Source: Chitinophaga sp.
Lineage (GTDB): Bacteria; Bacteroidota; Bacteroidia; Chitinophagales; Chitinophagaceae
Length of the DNA: 64,000 nt
Assembly: GCF_017745275.1 (NCBI RefSeq)
Contig: NZ_JAGHZS010000008.1
Coordinates: forward strand, 310,001 to 374,000
Direction: 5' to 3'
Shown here: positions 47,054 through 56,443 of the stretch, piece by piece
How positions within the stretch are numbered: the first letter of the stretch is position 1
Layout: every line of letters begins with the position of its first letter
Position numbers and translations under genes: made by a program
The notes under the pieces: model-generated
Seen by the model: only the letters and a program-made list of their open reading frames with translations
What the model was told of the DNA's origin: nothing
Database searches by the model: none

Positions 47054-47995
47054 ATGAAACGTTTCCTCAAAAGAACAGGCTGGGTCTGTCTTTCGCTGTT
47101 TCTCTTACTCAATATCATTGCGGCTTTCCATGCCTGGAAATTCACCCACTTTTATGATGAAAACGGCCGCCGGAACAAGCAACCGGAGCAAATGACCACC
47201 CGTGAAAAGCTCGGCATTATCTTTTTTGGCGTACGTATCGCTAAATCCGTGACTACACAATCCCCGGCTGTTCCTTTTGAAATAGTGCATCTGCGTACTC
47301 AAAACGGCTTACAACTTGAAGGCTGGTGGATTCCGGTAAAAAATTCCAGGGGCACAGTCATCCTTTTCCATGGCTACAATGGCAATAAAGGCTCCCTCTT
47401 TCCCGAAGCAGACCGTTTCAGGGCATTGGGCTATAATACGTTCCTGCTGGATTTCCGCGCACATGGCAATAGCGAAGGACATACCTGCAGCGTAGGCTAT
47501 AAGGAAGCAGAAGATGTAAAGCTGGCCTGGGACTATGTACATCAGAAAACTACACAGCCAATTATCCTATGGGGTGTAAGTATGGGCGCCGCAGCCATCC
47601 TAAAGGCTGTACCAGAGTATGGTTTACATCCTCAGAAGATAATTCTTCAATGTCCTTTTGCCACACTTACAGACGCCGTAAAAAGCAGGATGCGCGCTGT
47701 ACACCTGCCGGTTACGCCACTATCGCAGCTACTCGCATTCTGGGGTGGAGTGGAGCAAGGCTTCTGGGGTGCTGGATTTAAGCCGGAAAGTTATGCTAAA
47801 GACATAAAAGTACCGGTGCTCTATTTCTACGGTCAACAGGATATTCGTGTTATGCCGGCAGAAACACAGGCTGTATTTTCAAATTTAGACACGCGGCAAA
47901 AAACACTACATATATTCCCTAATGCCGGGCACCAGTCGTTCTGTGGAAAAGATGCAGCAGTATGGATGAAGGAAGTCACCACATTTCTCCAATAA
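47054..47995 (+). CDS. Alpha/beta-hydrolase with N-terminal membrane anchor
   Basis: 313 residues from ATG 47054; an earlier start at 46988 would translate through the acs terminator and is rejected. Hydrophobic N-terminus (WVCLSLFLLLNIIAAFHAW), oxyanion-hole segment VILFHGYNGNKGS, nucleophile in WGVSMGAAA (Ser), acid in YGQQDIRVMP (Asp) and His in NAGHQSF. The full Ser-Asp-His triad is present. Substrate unknown; the family holds esterases and lipases. It probably sits on the outer side of the inner membrane. Confidence 0.88.
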   Translation: MKRFLKRTGWVCLSLFLLLNIIAAFHAWKFTHFYDENGRRNKQPEQMTTREKLGIIFFGVRIAKSVTTQSPAVPFEIVHLRTQNGLQLEGWWIPVKNSRGTVILFHGYNGNKGSLFPEADRFRALGYNTFLLDFRAHGNSEGHTCSVGYKEAEDVKLAWDYVHQKTTQPIILWGVSMGAAAILKAVPEYGLHPQKIILQCPFATLTDAVKSRMRAVHLPVTPLSQLLAFWGGVEQGFWGAGFKPESYAKDIKVPVLYFYGQQDIRVMPAETQAVFSNLDTRQKTLHIFPNAGHQSFCGKDAAVWMKEVTTFLQ

Positions 47996-48026
47996 AAAAG
48001 CGCGCACCATACGAGTGGAGCGCGCT
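47993..48026 (-). terminator. Terminator between hydrolase and small L,D-transpeptidase genes
   Basis: AGCGCGC / GCGCGCT with inner CCA/TGG; on the minus strand it is followed by TTTTTTATT. It lies about 145 nt after the L,D-transpeptidase stop (minus strand) and also directly after the hydrolase stop on the plus strand. Confidence 0.7.
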
Positions 48027-48170
48027 CTTCACAGGATCTGACCCGCCGATTGTATATTTGAGTCATGGTGCAGTGTTACTGCGCCACTAGATGCCGTTGC
48101 CCTTTCCTGTTACTAAATTACAACGCCAGGCTGCCGCCGGGAGTCACCTGTTGAATTATCTGCAAAAATC

Positions 48171-48737
48171 TTACCGGCGTATTACTACGGGTGTACCTAC
48201 TTTGATCACATCATACAATTCATTCACATCTGCGTTTTTCATACTGATACATCCCAGGGTCCAGTTAATTCTGCTCTCTACATAATTATCCCGGATACCG
48301 GAGCCATACTCCACGCCATGAATACCAATAGCCCCGCCAATAGCGGCTTCGGACGACACCAGCCCCTCCGATTGCCGCTGATGGAACTTCTCCCAGGACG
48401 CTTCGTTGGGGTAGTCCAGCAGCATAAACCGGCTCCAGCTTTTATCTACTCTTTTACTTAAAATATGAAAAGTACCTTCCGGTGTTCTCCGGTCCCCTTC
48501 TACTTGTTTGTCTGTTTGATCGCGGTTCCCAAATACCACTTTGTAGATTTTTCTCAACGTCACATCTTCGTATACGTACAGGCGGTAATCACTTTTATCG
48601 ATCAGCAGGAAAATTTTGTCCGGATCAATGCTGCCTGCACTTAACCGTACATTGTATAAATCAGATTCGTTGATAAATCCACTAAGTGGCAGTAGCAACA
48701 GGATCGCCAACAGCCAATAATGACAGCACTTCTTCAT
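48171..48737 (-). CDS. Small L,D-transpeptidase (YkuD/ErfK family)
   Basis: 188 residues with a signal peptide or anchor (WLLAILLLLPLSGFI). The catalytic domain shows IGIHGVEYGS (His) and WTLGCISMKNADVNELYD with catalytic Cys. Early strands FLLIDKSDYRLYVYED fit the YkuD domain. It is far shorter than the LdtD-like protein at 15.9-17.6 kb and has no PG-binding module. It may attach proteins to or crosslink peptidoglycan, or act as carboxypeptidase. Confidence 0.9.
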   Translation of the reverse strand: MKKCCHYWLLAILLLLPLSGFINESDLYNVRLSAGSIDPDKIFLLIDKSDYRLYVYEDVTLRKIYKVVFGNRDQTDKQVEGDRRTPEGTFHILSKRVDKSWSRFMLLDYPNEASWEKFHQRQSEGLVSSEAAIGGAIGIHGVEYGSGIRDNYVESRINWTLGCISMKNADVNELYDVIKVGTPVVIRR

Positions 48738-48816
48738 AGGAGTATTAAATAAATATGCAGATAAAGAAACGTAGGAGAATCACTGTTTATTGTTTAACCC
48801 TTTCTTCTAAAAAGCG

Positions 48817-48845
48817 AAGGCACTACGCAAGATGCGTAGTGCCTT
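48817..48845. terminator. Perfect 13-bp bidirectional terminator before the M16 gene end
   Basis: AAGGCACTACGCA / TGCGTAGTGCCTT with a 3-nt loop, plus-strand T-run ACTTTTTT. On the minus strand it follows the M16 peptidase stop (48874) by 28 nt and is followed by CGCTTTTTAG. Confidence 0.85.
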
Positions 48846-48873
48846 TACTTTTTTCATACTTCAGATACGATAA

Positions 48874-51813
48874 TTAGTAACCGAAAATTTCATCCAGCGA
48901 CAGCTTCTTCACATCTCCATATTTCTTTAACTCATCTGCAGGAATCTTCTTCTCAGAAGCTACAATGCAATAAGTATATGGTTTGTGAGCAAGGTTCTGT
49001 TCATGGAATTTCTTCACGTCATCGAAAGTCATTTTGTCGATCGACTCATACACCTGCTTGCGGATATCTGTGTTCAAACCCAGCTTCCGTGCGGCGAGGT
49101 AGCTGAAAATGATACCATCATTGGTGATACGTTCTGTTTCAATATCCTGTTTCATGCCTTCTTTCGCTGTTTCCAGCAGTTTGTCGGCACGGGGGAGATC
49201 ATTCAGCAACTCGTTCATACCGGTGATAGCGTCATTCATTTTATCAGCCTGGCTTCCTACGTAAGCATATGTTGAGTAGCGCTCTCCCTGTTTGTCTGGC
49301 GGAGCATAGAATGCATAGGTAGAATAAGCCAGTGCTTTAGACTCACGGATGGTTTGGAACACCACAGAACCCATACCGCCACCGAAGTAGCTGTTGAATA
49401 AGGTGACCAACCCTGTTTGAGCAGGATCATAAACATCATCGTTTCTCAGCCAGTTTACTTCTGTTTGTACCATATCGTAGTCTGCAAACAGCACCTGGTT
49501 CTTGTCCTGGTTGGTTTTTACAAACTTCACAGCTGCAGGTACATCTTTCAATGTAGCAGATAAAGTGTGTAATTTCTTCACATCAGCGGCCGCAGCAGTC
49601 AAGGTTTGCGGTCCCCAGTAGATGACAGTATGCTTATAAGTTGGCAGTTCATGCAGGATGTCAGTCAGTTCTTTAGCGGTAATGCTATTCAGATCTGCCT
49701 GGCTTAACTGGTTGTTGAATGGATTTTTAGCACCATACATGGCGTAGTTCATCACACCTTTCATGATAGCGCCTTTGTTCAGTTTATTGTCTGCACGGGC
49801 TTTCTGGATACGGCCTTTGAGGGCAGCCAGGGCTTCTTCGTTCGGTTGGCAGTTAGCAATGATGTGTTCAAATAAAGCTACTGCTTTGTCGAAGTTTTCC
49901 TGTAAACCGCTGATGGCTACAGTCGTATTTTCAGTGCTGGTGGCTACGTTAAAGCTACAGGCGATGTTGTAGAATTCTTTACTGATTTGCTCAGACGTAT
50001 ATTTATCTGTGCTCAGGAATTGCAGGTATTGCGCTGCCAACGGGAGTTTTTTATTGCTCCATGCACCGATATCAAAGCGGTAGTACAAACGGAAAAGACC
50101 ATTGTCTTTATTCTGTACGTACATCATATCCGTATTGCCTAAAGAAGTTTTCTGGATATCCTTCTCGTAATCCAGCCACTGTGGCTTCACAGGAGTCGCG
50201 GGCATAGCGGCAATATTCTGCAGGAAAGCAGATTGTGCTTCTCTGTTTACTTCTACCGGTGTGATAGCAGGTTTTTCTACTTTCTGGATGTTTTTGTCTT
50301 CGCCCTTACGTTTGTAAACAATAACATAGTTGTCATTGAGGTATTTATTGGCGTAGTCTACGAGTTGCTTTTTGGTAACAGTGCCCATATCATCTACATA
50401 AGCCACATCATATGCCCAGTTCTGACCTTTACTTTTAATAAAGCCATCCATCAGGGATTTAGCGCGGTTGTTATTGCTTTCCAGGCCTTCTAATTCGCTC
50501 AGTTTGCTGTTATTAACAATCGCTTTAACGAGGGATTCGTCGAAGTTGCCTTTCTTCAGGATATCGAGTTGCCCCAGCAGCAAGGCTTTCACTTCCTCCA
50601 GGGTTTGGCCTTGCTTGGCTTTACCACTCATGGAGAAAATGGAATAGTCTTTCAGTCCCATTACACCTGCACTGGCGTTGAGCACTTTCTGTTGTTTGTT
50701 GATATTGAGATCCAGCAGGCCGGCTTTACCATTTTCCAGGATAGAAGACAGTACACCCAGTACCACATTGGATTTGGTATCGAGAGCGCCAGGCATTCTG
50801 AAAACGATATCCACGCTTTCTGCATCAGGTCCAAACACCTCTTTTACGATAGGAGCTTTGATAGGAGCTTCCGGAGCTGGTTTGTATTCCTTTACCGGCT
50901 TAGGCTTCATGTAGCTGAATTTCTCATCAATTGCTTTCACTACGTAATCCGGGTCGAAGTCGCCCGCCATAATTACGGCCATGTTATTAGGCACATAGTA
51001 TTCATTATAGAATTGGCGGATGGCTTTCAGGTTTGGATTTTTCAGGTGCTCGACAGTACCGATGGTAGATTGCTGACCGTAGTTATGTGTTGGAAACAGG
51101 GCCGCCAGCATGGTTTCATATACTTTGCGACCATCATTGTCCAATCCGCGGTTCTTTTCTTCATATACTGCCTCCAGCTCTGTATGGAACAAACGGAAAA
51201 CAGGATCACGGAAACGTTCGGCCTGTACGGTGAGGTATTTATCGATAGCGTTGGAAGGGATATCTTCTTCGTACACGGTTTCCTCTACCCAGGTGTGGGC
51301 GTTGGTACCTTGTGCGCCCATACCGGACATCATTTTATCGTATTCGTTGGCGATGGCATATTTGGCAGCAACACCGGAAACGCTGTCGATTACATGATAA
51401 ACGGCTTTACGGGCAGCCGGGTCAGTAGTTTTATTGTATTTGTCATACAGGTCAGAAATCTGGTCCAGCAGGGGTTTTTCCTTTGCCCAGTCGAGGGAAC
51501 CGTATTGCTGGGTACCTTTAAAGAGAAGGTGTTCCAGGTAGTGAGCCAGACCGGTGTGATCTTTTGGGTCGTTATCGCTGCCGGCCCGGGTGCCGATCAG
51601 TGTCTGGATACGCGGATCTTTTTTATTAACACTCAGGATAACTGTCAGACCGTTTTTGAGTGTGTAAAAACGCGCCTTCATGGGATCATTGGAAATATAG
51701 CGGTAGGTATAGCCTCCTGACGTAGCTTCCTTCCATTGGTATTTCCCCTGTGCTCCTGCTGTTTTCAATGAGCAGGCAAACAGGCATAGTAACACGACTC
51801 TTTTAAGACTCAT
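48874..51813 (-). CDS. M16-family zinc metallopeptidase, fused double-domain form
   Basis: 979 residues from ATG 51813, with a Sec signal (VVLLCLFACSLKTAGAQ). The active N-terminal half has the inverted zinc motif HYLEH in HTGLAHYLEHLLFKGT, with the distal Glu region EEKNRGLDNDG. The inactive C-terminal half (about 560-970) has the R/Y substrate-binding pattern. This resembles pitrilysin/PqqL-type peptidases, which degrade peptides in the periplasm. The earlier ATG at 51846 would add 11 residues before the signal. It is monocistronic with its own box and terminator. Confidence 0.93.
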   Translation of the reverse strand: MSLKRVVLLCLFACSLKTAGAQGKYQWKEATSGGYTYRYISNDPMKARFYTLKNGLTVILSVNKKDPRIQTLIGTRAGSDNDPKDHTGLAHYLEHLLFKGTQQYGSLDWAKEKPLLDQISDLYDKYNKTTDPAARKAVYHVIDSVSGVAAKYAIANEYDKMMSGMGAQGTNAHTWVEETVYEEDIPSNAIDKYLTVQAERFRDPVFRLFHTELEAVYEEKNRGLDNDGRKVYETMLAALFPTHNYGQQSTIGTVEHLKNPNLKAIRQFYNEYYVPNNMAVIMAGDFDPDYVVKAIDEKFSYMKPKPVKEYKPAPEAPIKAPIVKEVFGPDAESVDIVFRMPGALDTKSNVVLGVLSSILENGKAGLLDLNINKQQKVLNASAGVMGLKDYSIFSMSGKAKQGQTLEEVKALLLGQLDILKKGNFDESLVKAIVNNSKLSELEGLESNNNRAKSLMDGFIKSKGQNWAYDVAYVDDMGTVTKKQLVDYANKYLNDNYVIVYKRKGEDKNIQKVEKPAITPVEVNREAQSAFLQNIAAMPATPVKPQWLDYEKDIQKTSLGNTDMMYVQNKDNGLFRLYYRFDIGAWSNKKLPLAAQYLQFLSTDKYTSEQISKEFYNIACSFNVATSTENTTVAISGLQENFDKAVALFEHIIANCQPNEEALAALKGRIQKARADNKLNKGAIMKGVMNYAMYGAKNPFNNQLSQADLNSITAKELTDILHELPTYKHTVIYWGPQTLTAAAADVKKLHTLSATLKDVPAAVKFVKTNQDKNQVLFADYDMVQTEVNWLRNDDVYDPAQTGLVTLFNSYFGGGMGSVVFQTIRESKALAYSTYAFYAPPDKQGERYSTYAYVGSQADKMNDAITGMNELLNDLPRADKLLETAKEGMKQDIETERITNDGIIFSYLAARKLGLNTDIRKQVYESIDKMTFDDVKKFHEQNLAHKPYTYCIVASEKKIPADELKKYGDVKKLSLDEIFGY

Positions 51814-51843
51814 ACAATAGTTGGTTTTTTGAAAATTAGTATT

Positions 51844-51851
51844 CAAATATA
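51844..51851 (-). promoter_or_regulatory. Bacteroidota -7 box for the M16 peptidase gene
   Basis: The minus strand reads TATATTTG (TAnnTTTG), 31 nt upstream of ATG 51813. Confidence 0.5.
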
Positions 51852-51969
51852 CCGGAAGTGAAAAATAAATACCGCGAAAAAAACAGAGAATTGTATGAGC
51901 GGTAGATGCAAAGGGGAAACAACCGATTGTTCAACCGGTGATAATCTTAGCGAGATCAAAGAAAATGGA

Positions 51970-52296
51970 TCAGGGATAGGTATTATAAATTGTATAAGGA
52001 TTTTTTGCCCATGCCAGGTTCAGCAGCGATGGTTCTGCCTTTCTACTGGTTTGTTTTTTAGGTCGTTTAGCCCGGTTATGTGATACATAAGCAACCGATG
52101 TGACGGCATTGCCCACTACCCCTGAGATATAATGAGGTGGCAAATTATGGGGTAAACTAGCCACAGGCAACTGTTGTGGCTGATCATACCGGGGTATGTT
52201 ATTTTTCTCGATCCGAACGCCTAACAAACGTTTTTCACAGGAATGAATCCATGCAATACAACCAATACATGTCATCAGAGCAACTAAAGAACGCAT
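51970..52296 (-). CDS. Small exported protein, last gene of the ECF sigma operon
   Basis: 108 residues from ATG 52296. The N-terminus (MRSLVALMTCIGCIAWIHSC) looks like a signal or lipoprotein signal, with candidate lipobox Cys at 11, 14 or 21. The remainder is Pro/Asn/Lys-rich with no known motif. It starts 29 bp after the outer-membrane protein gene in the same direction. I do not recognise it. Its place in the operon is its best support. Confidence 0.5.
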   Translation of the reverse strand: MRSLVALMTCIGCIAWIHSCEKRLLGVRIEKNNIPRYDQPQQLPVASLPHNLPPHYISGVVGNAVTSVAYVSHNRAKRPKKQTSRKAEPSLLNLAWAKNPYTIYNTYP

Positions 52297-52324
52297 AAAC
52301 ACAATTTAGGACTGGCTAATAAAG

Positions 52325-53269
52325 TTAGAATCCATTCAACCGGATACCGATTGAAAACGGATATTGTTGTAACCCATAATCATGTAATGCCGTCAGGGCG
52401 AAATTTGCATACAACTTCACAGGACCATAGCCTAATTCACTTGTCAACCCAAAACGCCACTTATTCAGGTTAAAGTCGTCGGTTTTTCTCACCTTACCTC
52501 TTTCGGCACTTACTTGTTTTGTTCTGGATTTGAGCAGATAACCACCGGAGACACCAATACTCGCCTGGAATGCGCGATTCGGGCGAGCGGGGTTAGAATT
52601 AAAATTAAGCATTACTGGTACGGAGATGTATTCAGCAAACAGCTTATTCTTTGAAAATTCTATTGAATCTCTGATTATTTGTGTAGGATAGCCTGGCAGA
52701 TATGTAATACTGCGGGCATACCTATAGTTATTCATCTCTAATCCCAGAGCATATAACAAGTTAAGTTTGTGTTTTGTTATATTAAGTCGTTGCTCAAAGA
52801 TCCAAATATTAAAATTGATTGATTTTCCGGTAATTAACTTGAATTCGGATGGTGTTAACGGCTCACTTGCCTCCCTGGGTGCAAAGGTTGCCAGTCCTGC
52901 AGCGGAATAGTCATATTGTCTTCCCACCGGCTGCGCCATGGCGCCATTAAAATATTGTGTACTATTAGGGTAGTAGCTGATGAAGCTGGCACCGCTGTAA
53001 TCGCTCCGGTCAATATAGTTATTGAACCCAAGGTCAAATACAAACCATTTGGTTTGCAGGTTCTTTTTGAGTTTTTGGCGGGCATAGGCTGTATCGCTAT
53101 AAAACTTATAGCTGGTGCGGCCTTTATCGTTTTTTCCTTTTATAATGATCAGCCCCTTTATCTGAATTGTATCAGGAGGGGTTGGTGTATTTTGTGTATC
53201 TGCCTTTTGCGCATGAGCCCATCCGCCACATAATACCAATAACAAGATGAGTAAAATTTTATGCTTCAT
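52325..53269 (-). CDS. Outer-membrane beta-barrel-like protein of the sigma operon
   Basis: 314 residues with a clear signal peptide (ILLILLLVLCGGWAHAQ). Several alternating polar/aromatic strands follow, such as FVFDLGFNNYIDRSDY, NIWIFEQRLNITKHKLNLLYALGLEM and WRFGLTSELGYGPVKLYANFALTAL, and it ends in IGIRLNGF with a terminal Phe, as beta-barrel proteins often do. It resembles PorT/outer-membrane-barrel proteins of Bacteroidota. It follows the anti-sigma gene by 16 bp and may be a target or sensor. Confidence 0.75.
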   Translation of the reverse strand: MKHKILLILLLVLCGGWAHAQKADTQNTPTPPDTIQIKGLIIIKGKNDKGRTSYKFYSDTAYARQKLKKNLQTKWFVFDLGFNNYIDRSDYSGASFISYYPNSTQYFNGAMAQPVGRQYDYSAAGLATFAPREASEPLTPSEFKLITGKSINFNIWIFEQRLNITKHKLNLLYALGLEMNNYRYARSITYLPGYPTQIIRDSIEFSKNKLFAEYISVPVMLNFNSNPARPNRAFQASIGVSGGYLLKSRTKQVSAERGKVRKTDDFNLNKWRFGLTSELGYGPVKLYANFALTALHDYGLQQYPFSIGIRLNGF

Positions 53270-53285
53270 ATGCTGTGACCATAAT

Positions 53286-54347
53286 TTATTTATTCCGCTT
53301 ACGGGAAAAAAGCTTCGCTACATTGGTTACTTTATCGAGAATTTTGCTGTCGCTGCCACTTACTGACATAATCAGTTCACCCTGTACACCTGGGGTTGCT
53401 GTAGTGGCTGCAGCTATTTGACTTGCGTTATCATTCATTTTAGTGTTGGAAGCCAGCAATGGTTCTTTGGTTGCTTCCGGCTTTACTGCTGCGATATGGG
53501 CATTTTCTGCCTGTTGCAGGTGTTGTTCTACCAATTCATCCACTGCATTACGCTGTGGTGGTAACTGGGACATGACTGGTACATCTGCTTTTGGGGTATT
53601 GGTTGTAGCCAGGTCTTTGTCTGGTACTGATGCTACAGCTGGTTCTTTTTCACGGGTGATAACCGTTTTATTACTTTTCGCAACTTGTGATGCCTCTTTA
53701 GGTTTGTTAGCAACATCCGGTACTGCTACTGGCTCGGCCGCAACCTGATGCGTAGCAGGCGACGGTGTATTAGTTACCGAAGGTGTATTTACGGTAGTGG
53801 GTGTGTTCACTGCCATAGCCGGAGGTTGTTGGGTATGATGACCAGCAGGCAACAGCCAGATGATCAGGCCAGCCACTGCAGCGGCTACAGCCGCGCTCCA
53901 TCCAATACGGCGATAAATTGGTGAAGTTTTACGTGCGGTACTCCGGTATAAGGAGGCTTTATCTTTAAATACCAGTTTGGTATCCGGTGTTAATTTAGTG
54001 GCCTGCAGGAGTAATAAGTCTTGTTGGGCGGCAGGGTGTTTAGCAAGATATACCTGTAGTGTTCTTGCTTCTTCCACAGATAGTTCCCCGTCAATATAAC
54101 CCAGCATTAGCTCCTCATAATCAACTGTGTCGGCAGTTGTTGTTTTGTATAAGGCTGCTTTATTATCAAATACGATGGTTTCGTCCGGCACTATCTTTAC
54201 CCCTTCCAGCAGCTCCAGTTCCTGTTTGAATTGGGGGTGTTTTTGCAGGAAAAGCTCCAGTGCAGCCTGTTCTACCTCATTCAGCTCACCATCGATGTAG
54301 CTGAGGAGATAGGATTCGTAGTTTGATATGTTAATCTCTACTGACAA
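53286..54347 (-). CDS. Anti-sigma factor-like membrane protein with duplicated N-terminal domain
   Basis: 353 residues with a TTG start at 54347. The N-terminus has two copies of a 59-residue unit: residues about 11-69 and 78-136, aligned by YIDGELNEVEQAAL / YIDGELSVEEARTL and VFDNKAALYKTT / VFKDKASLYRST. One membrane helix is at about 147-168. A Thr/Pro-rich periplasmic tail follows, with HTQQPPAMAVNTPT and similar. The gene lies 41 bp downstream of the ECF sigma gene, so it is that factor's likely antagonist. Confidence 0.8.
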   Translation of the reverse strand: MSVEINISNYESYLLSYIDGELNEVEQAALELFLQKHPQFKQELELLEGVKIVPDETIVFDNKAALYKTTTADTVDYEELMLGYIDGELSVEEARTLQVYLAKHPAAQQDLLLLQATKLTPDTKLVFKDKASLYRSTARKTSPIYRRIGWSAAVAAAVAGLIIWLLPAGHHTQQPPAMAVNTPTTVNTPSVTNTPSPATHQVAAEPVAVPDVANKPKEASQVAKSNKTVITREKEPAVASVPDKDLATTNTPKADVPVMSQLPPQRNAVDELVEQHLQQAENAHIAAVKPEATKEPLLASNTKMNDNASQIAAATTATPGVQGELIMSVSGSDSKILDKVTNVAKLFSRKRNK

Positions 54348-54388
54348 AAATCTAATTTATTATTAACGTCTTAAAAAGTATAAAAAAT

Positions 54389-54874
54389 CTATATAACATT
54401 CTCCATTTTCACCAGATAATTTTTCAGATGTATCCTGGCCCGATGGAGATAAACCTTTACCTGTGAGGGATTCAGGTTCATCATCTCTCCTATTTCTTCG
54501 TAGGAGTATCCTTCGTAATCCTTCAGCATTATCAGCGACCGTTGTACTTCACTTAGTTTCGACAATGCTTTTTCAATGACTTCCTTTGCGTTATGAATCT
54601 TATGTTCTGATACTTTTTCTTCTTCTTTAAACTGTTCCACCAGGGTGATCCGCTTTACCTTACGTACATGATCGATCATATTGTGGTAGCCCACTGTAAA
54701 CAGGTATGACTTAGCCTTTTCAAAAGGCACATCCTGGCAGTGTTTCCACAATATTTCGAATGAATTCTGTACTACGTCTCTGGCATCTTCCGCATGTTCC
54801 AGATTTTTAACGATAAAGCGGAATAAATTGTCCGAATACAGATCCACGCATTTATTGTACTCCTTTTCCGTCAT
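54389..54874 (-). CDS. ECF-type RNA polymerase sigma factor
   Basis: 161 residues. Region 2 is LFRFIVKNLEHAEDARDVVQNSFEILWKH with the Asp-Ala-Arg-Asp-Val-Val-Gln core; region 4 includes LSEVQRSLIMLKDYEGYSYEEIGEMM and NLNPSQVKVYLHRARIHLKNYL with the HTH. (Quoted ends: LSEV and KNYL.) It starts a four-gene operon: sigma, anti-sigma, outer-membrane protein and small exported protein. The trigger signal is unknown. Confidence 0.94.
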   Translation of the reverse strand: MTEKEYNKCVDLYSDNLFRFIVKNLEHAEDARDVVQNSFEILWKHCQDVPFEKAKSYLFTVGYHNMIDHVRKVKRITLVEQFKEEEKVSEHKIHNAKEVIEKALSKLSEVQRSLIMLKDYEGYSYEEIGEMMNLNPSQVKVYLHRARIHLKNYLVKMENVI

Positions 54875-55218
54875 TCCGGTGGTGCGGGATTTTAGTGCTA
54901 AGTTCCGACAAATACTTTAATACCCATCATTGACAAACTCCATTCTTGTTACCCACACCATCTCTAAAGTCAGTACAAATCATACCCACAGTTGTAGTAA
55001 CAGTTTCTTTCAAACTGATGATCAATCCTTTACCTAGTATACTCTTTTAGTATCTTTTTTTTAAGATTGATTAACCAGCTTTTCATTTCATGGCATTTAT
55101 AATCATGATAGTACTATGACGGAGGACAACGGTTAAATGTTACACGTGGGTCAAACTTTTTGCATATCCTGTCGTTACCCATTTGGGCGATAAATAATCG
55201 TAATACATTTATTGCCTA
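54875..55218. other. Intergenic region between sigma operon and kbl
   Basis: About 345 bp without a gene on either strand. It holds the divergent control regions of the ECF sigma operon and kbl. No clear operator was seen apart from the partly symmetric TAGTATACTCTTTTAGTATC near 55037-55056. Confidence 0.5.
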
Positions 55219-55226
55219 TAACTTTG
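55219..55226 (+). promoter_or_regulatory. Bacteroidota -7 box for kbl
   Basis: TAACTTTG (TAnnTTTG), 29 nt upstream of ATG 55256. It supports the choice of that start over an earlier ATG at 55160. Confidence 0.5.
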
Positions 55227-55255
55227 GTGCATGTAATCTAAATATTACAATTTTT

Positions 55256-56443
55256 ATGAATAAACCGTTTATCACCCGCTTGCAGGAAGAATTAGGCGAG
55301 ATTAACAAAGCCGGCTTGTATAAGAGGGAGCGCATTATTACATCTGAGCAGGGAGCTGAAATACAGGTTGGTGGCAATACCGTACTGAATTTCTGTGCTA
55401 ATAACTACCTCGGACTTTCTTCACATCCTGCGGTAGTGAAAGCTGCCAAAGATGCTATTGATACGCATGGATATGGTATGAGCAGTGTTCGCTTTATTTG
55501 TGGAACACAGGATATTCACCGTGAGCTGGAAGAAAAAATCTCCAAATTCCTGGGTACTGAAGATACCATCTTATATGTAGCGGCGTTTGACGCTAATGGT
55601 GGCGTATTTGAGCCATTATTCAATGAGCAGGATGCCATTATTTCCGACGCCCTGAATCACGCATCCATCATTGACGGGGTGCGTCTTTGTAAAGCACAAC
55701 GTTTCCGTTACGAGCATAACAACATGGCCGACCTGGAAGCGAAGCTCCAGGAGGCGAAAGGCTGCCGCAGCCGTATCATTGTAACAGATGGCTCTTTCAG
55801 CATGGATGGAACCATTGCTCAACTGGATAAAATCTGTGATCTGGCGGATAAATACGACGCCATCGTAATGTCAGATGAGAGCCATTCTTCCGGTTTCCTG
55901 GGTAAAACAGGTCGCGGTACGCATGAATACCGTGGCGTAATGGGCCGGGTAGACATTATCACCGGAACCCTGGGTAAAGCCCTGGGCGGTGCTTCCGGCG
56001 GTTTCACCAGTGGTCCTAAAGAGGTGATTGACATCCTGCGTCAACGCAGCCGTCCTTACCTGTTCTCCAACTCTGTGGCTCCGAGCATTGTAGGTGCGTC
56101 TATCGCCGTACTGGACATGCTTAGCGAAACAACCGCCCTGCGCGACAAACTGGAATACAATACCAAATACTTCCGTACCAAAATGACGGAAGCTGGTTTC
56201 GATATTAAACCTGGTGATCACCCTATTGTACCCGTAATGCTGTATGACGCAGTACTGGCGGCCCAATTTGCAGATAAATTGCTGCAGGAAGGCATTTATG
56301 TAATCGGATTCTTCTTCCCCGTAGTTCCTAAAGGGCAGGCCCGTATCCGTGTACAATTAAGTGCCGGCCACGAACAAGCACACCTCGACAGGGCTATTGC
56401 AGCCTTTACGAAGGTGGGTAAAGAACTGGGCGTTATTTCCTAG
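55256..56443 (+). CDS. kbl: Glycine C-acetyltransferase (2-amino-3-ketobutyrate CoA ligase)
   Basis: 395 residues from ATG 55256 (MNKPFITRLQEELGEINKAG). PLP-enzyme motifs: NFCANNYLGLSSHP, GYGMSSVRFICGTQ, DESHSSGFLGKTGRGTHEY and TLGKALGGASGGFTSG with the PLP-binding Lys. The KBL-typical start distinguishes it from 8-amino-7-oxononanoate synthase. With threonine dehydrogenase it converts threonine to glycine and acetyl-CoA; tdh is not in the window. An ATG at 55160 would place 32 residues across the promoter and is rejected. Element G follows the stop. Confidence 0.94.
   Translation: MNKPFITRLQEELGEINKAGLYKRERIITSEQGAEIQVGGNTVLNFCANNYLGLSSHPAVVKAAKDAIDTHGYGMSSVRFICGTQDIHRELEEKISKFLGTEDTILYVAAFDANGGVFEPLFNEQDAIISDALNHASIIDGVRLCKAQRFRYEHNNMADLEAKLQEAKGCRSRIIVTDGSFSMDGTIAQLDKICDLADKYDAIVMSDESHSSGFLGKTGRGTHEYRGVMGRVDIITGTLGKALGGASGGFTSGPKEVIDILRQRSRPYLFSNSVAPSIVGASIAVLDMLSETTALRDKLEYNTKYFRTKMTEAGFDIKPGDHPIVPVMLYDAVLAAQFADKLLQEGIYVIGFFFPVVPKGQARIRVQLSAGHEQAHLDRAIAAFTKVGKELGVIS

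Noticed and set aside
48040..48100. GGTGCAG/CTGCGCC hairpin as an RNA gene
   Set aside because: The stem is short with a mismatch, and it is not followed by a T-run; it lies in the trailer of the small L,D-transpeptidase gene.
50569..51720. 383-codon open frame opposite the M16 peptidase gene
   Set aside because: It mirrors a gene with clear zinc motif and signal peptide; its own translation is rich in Phe, His and Cys without any domain.
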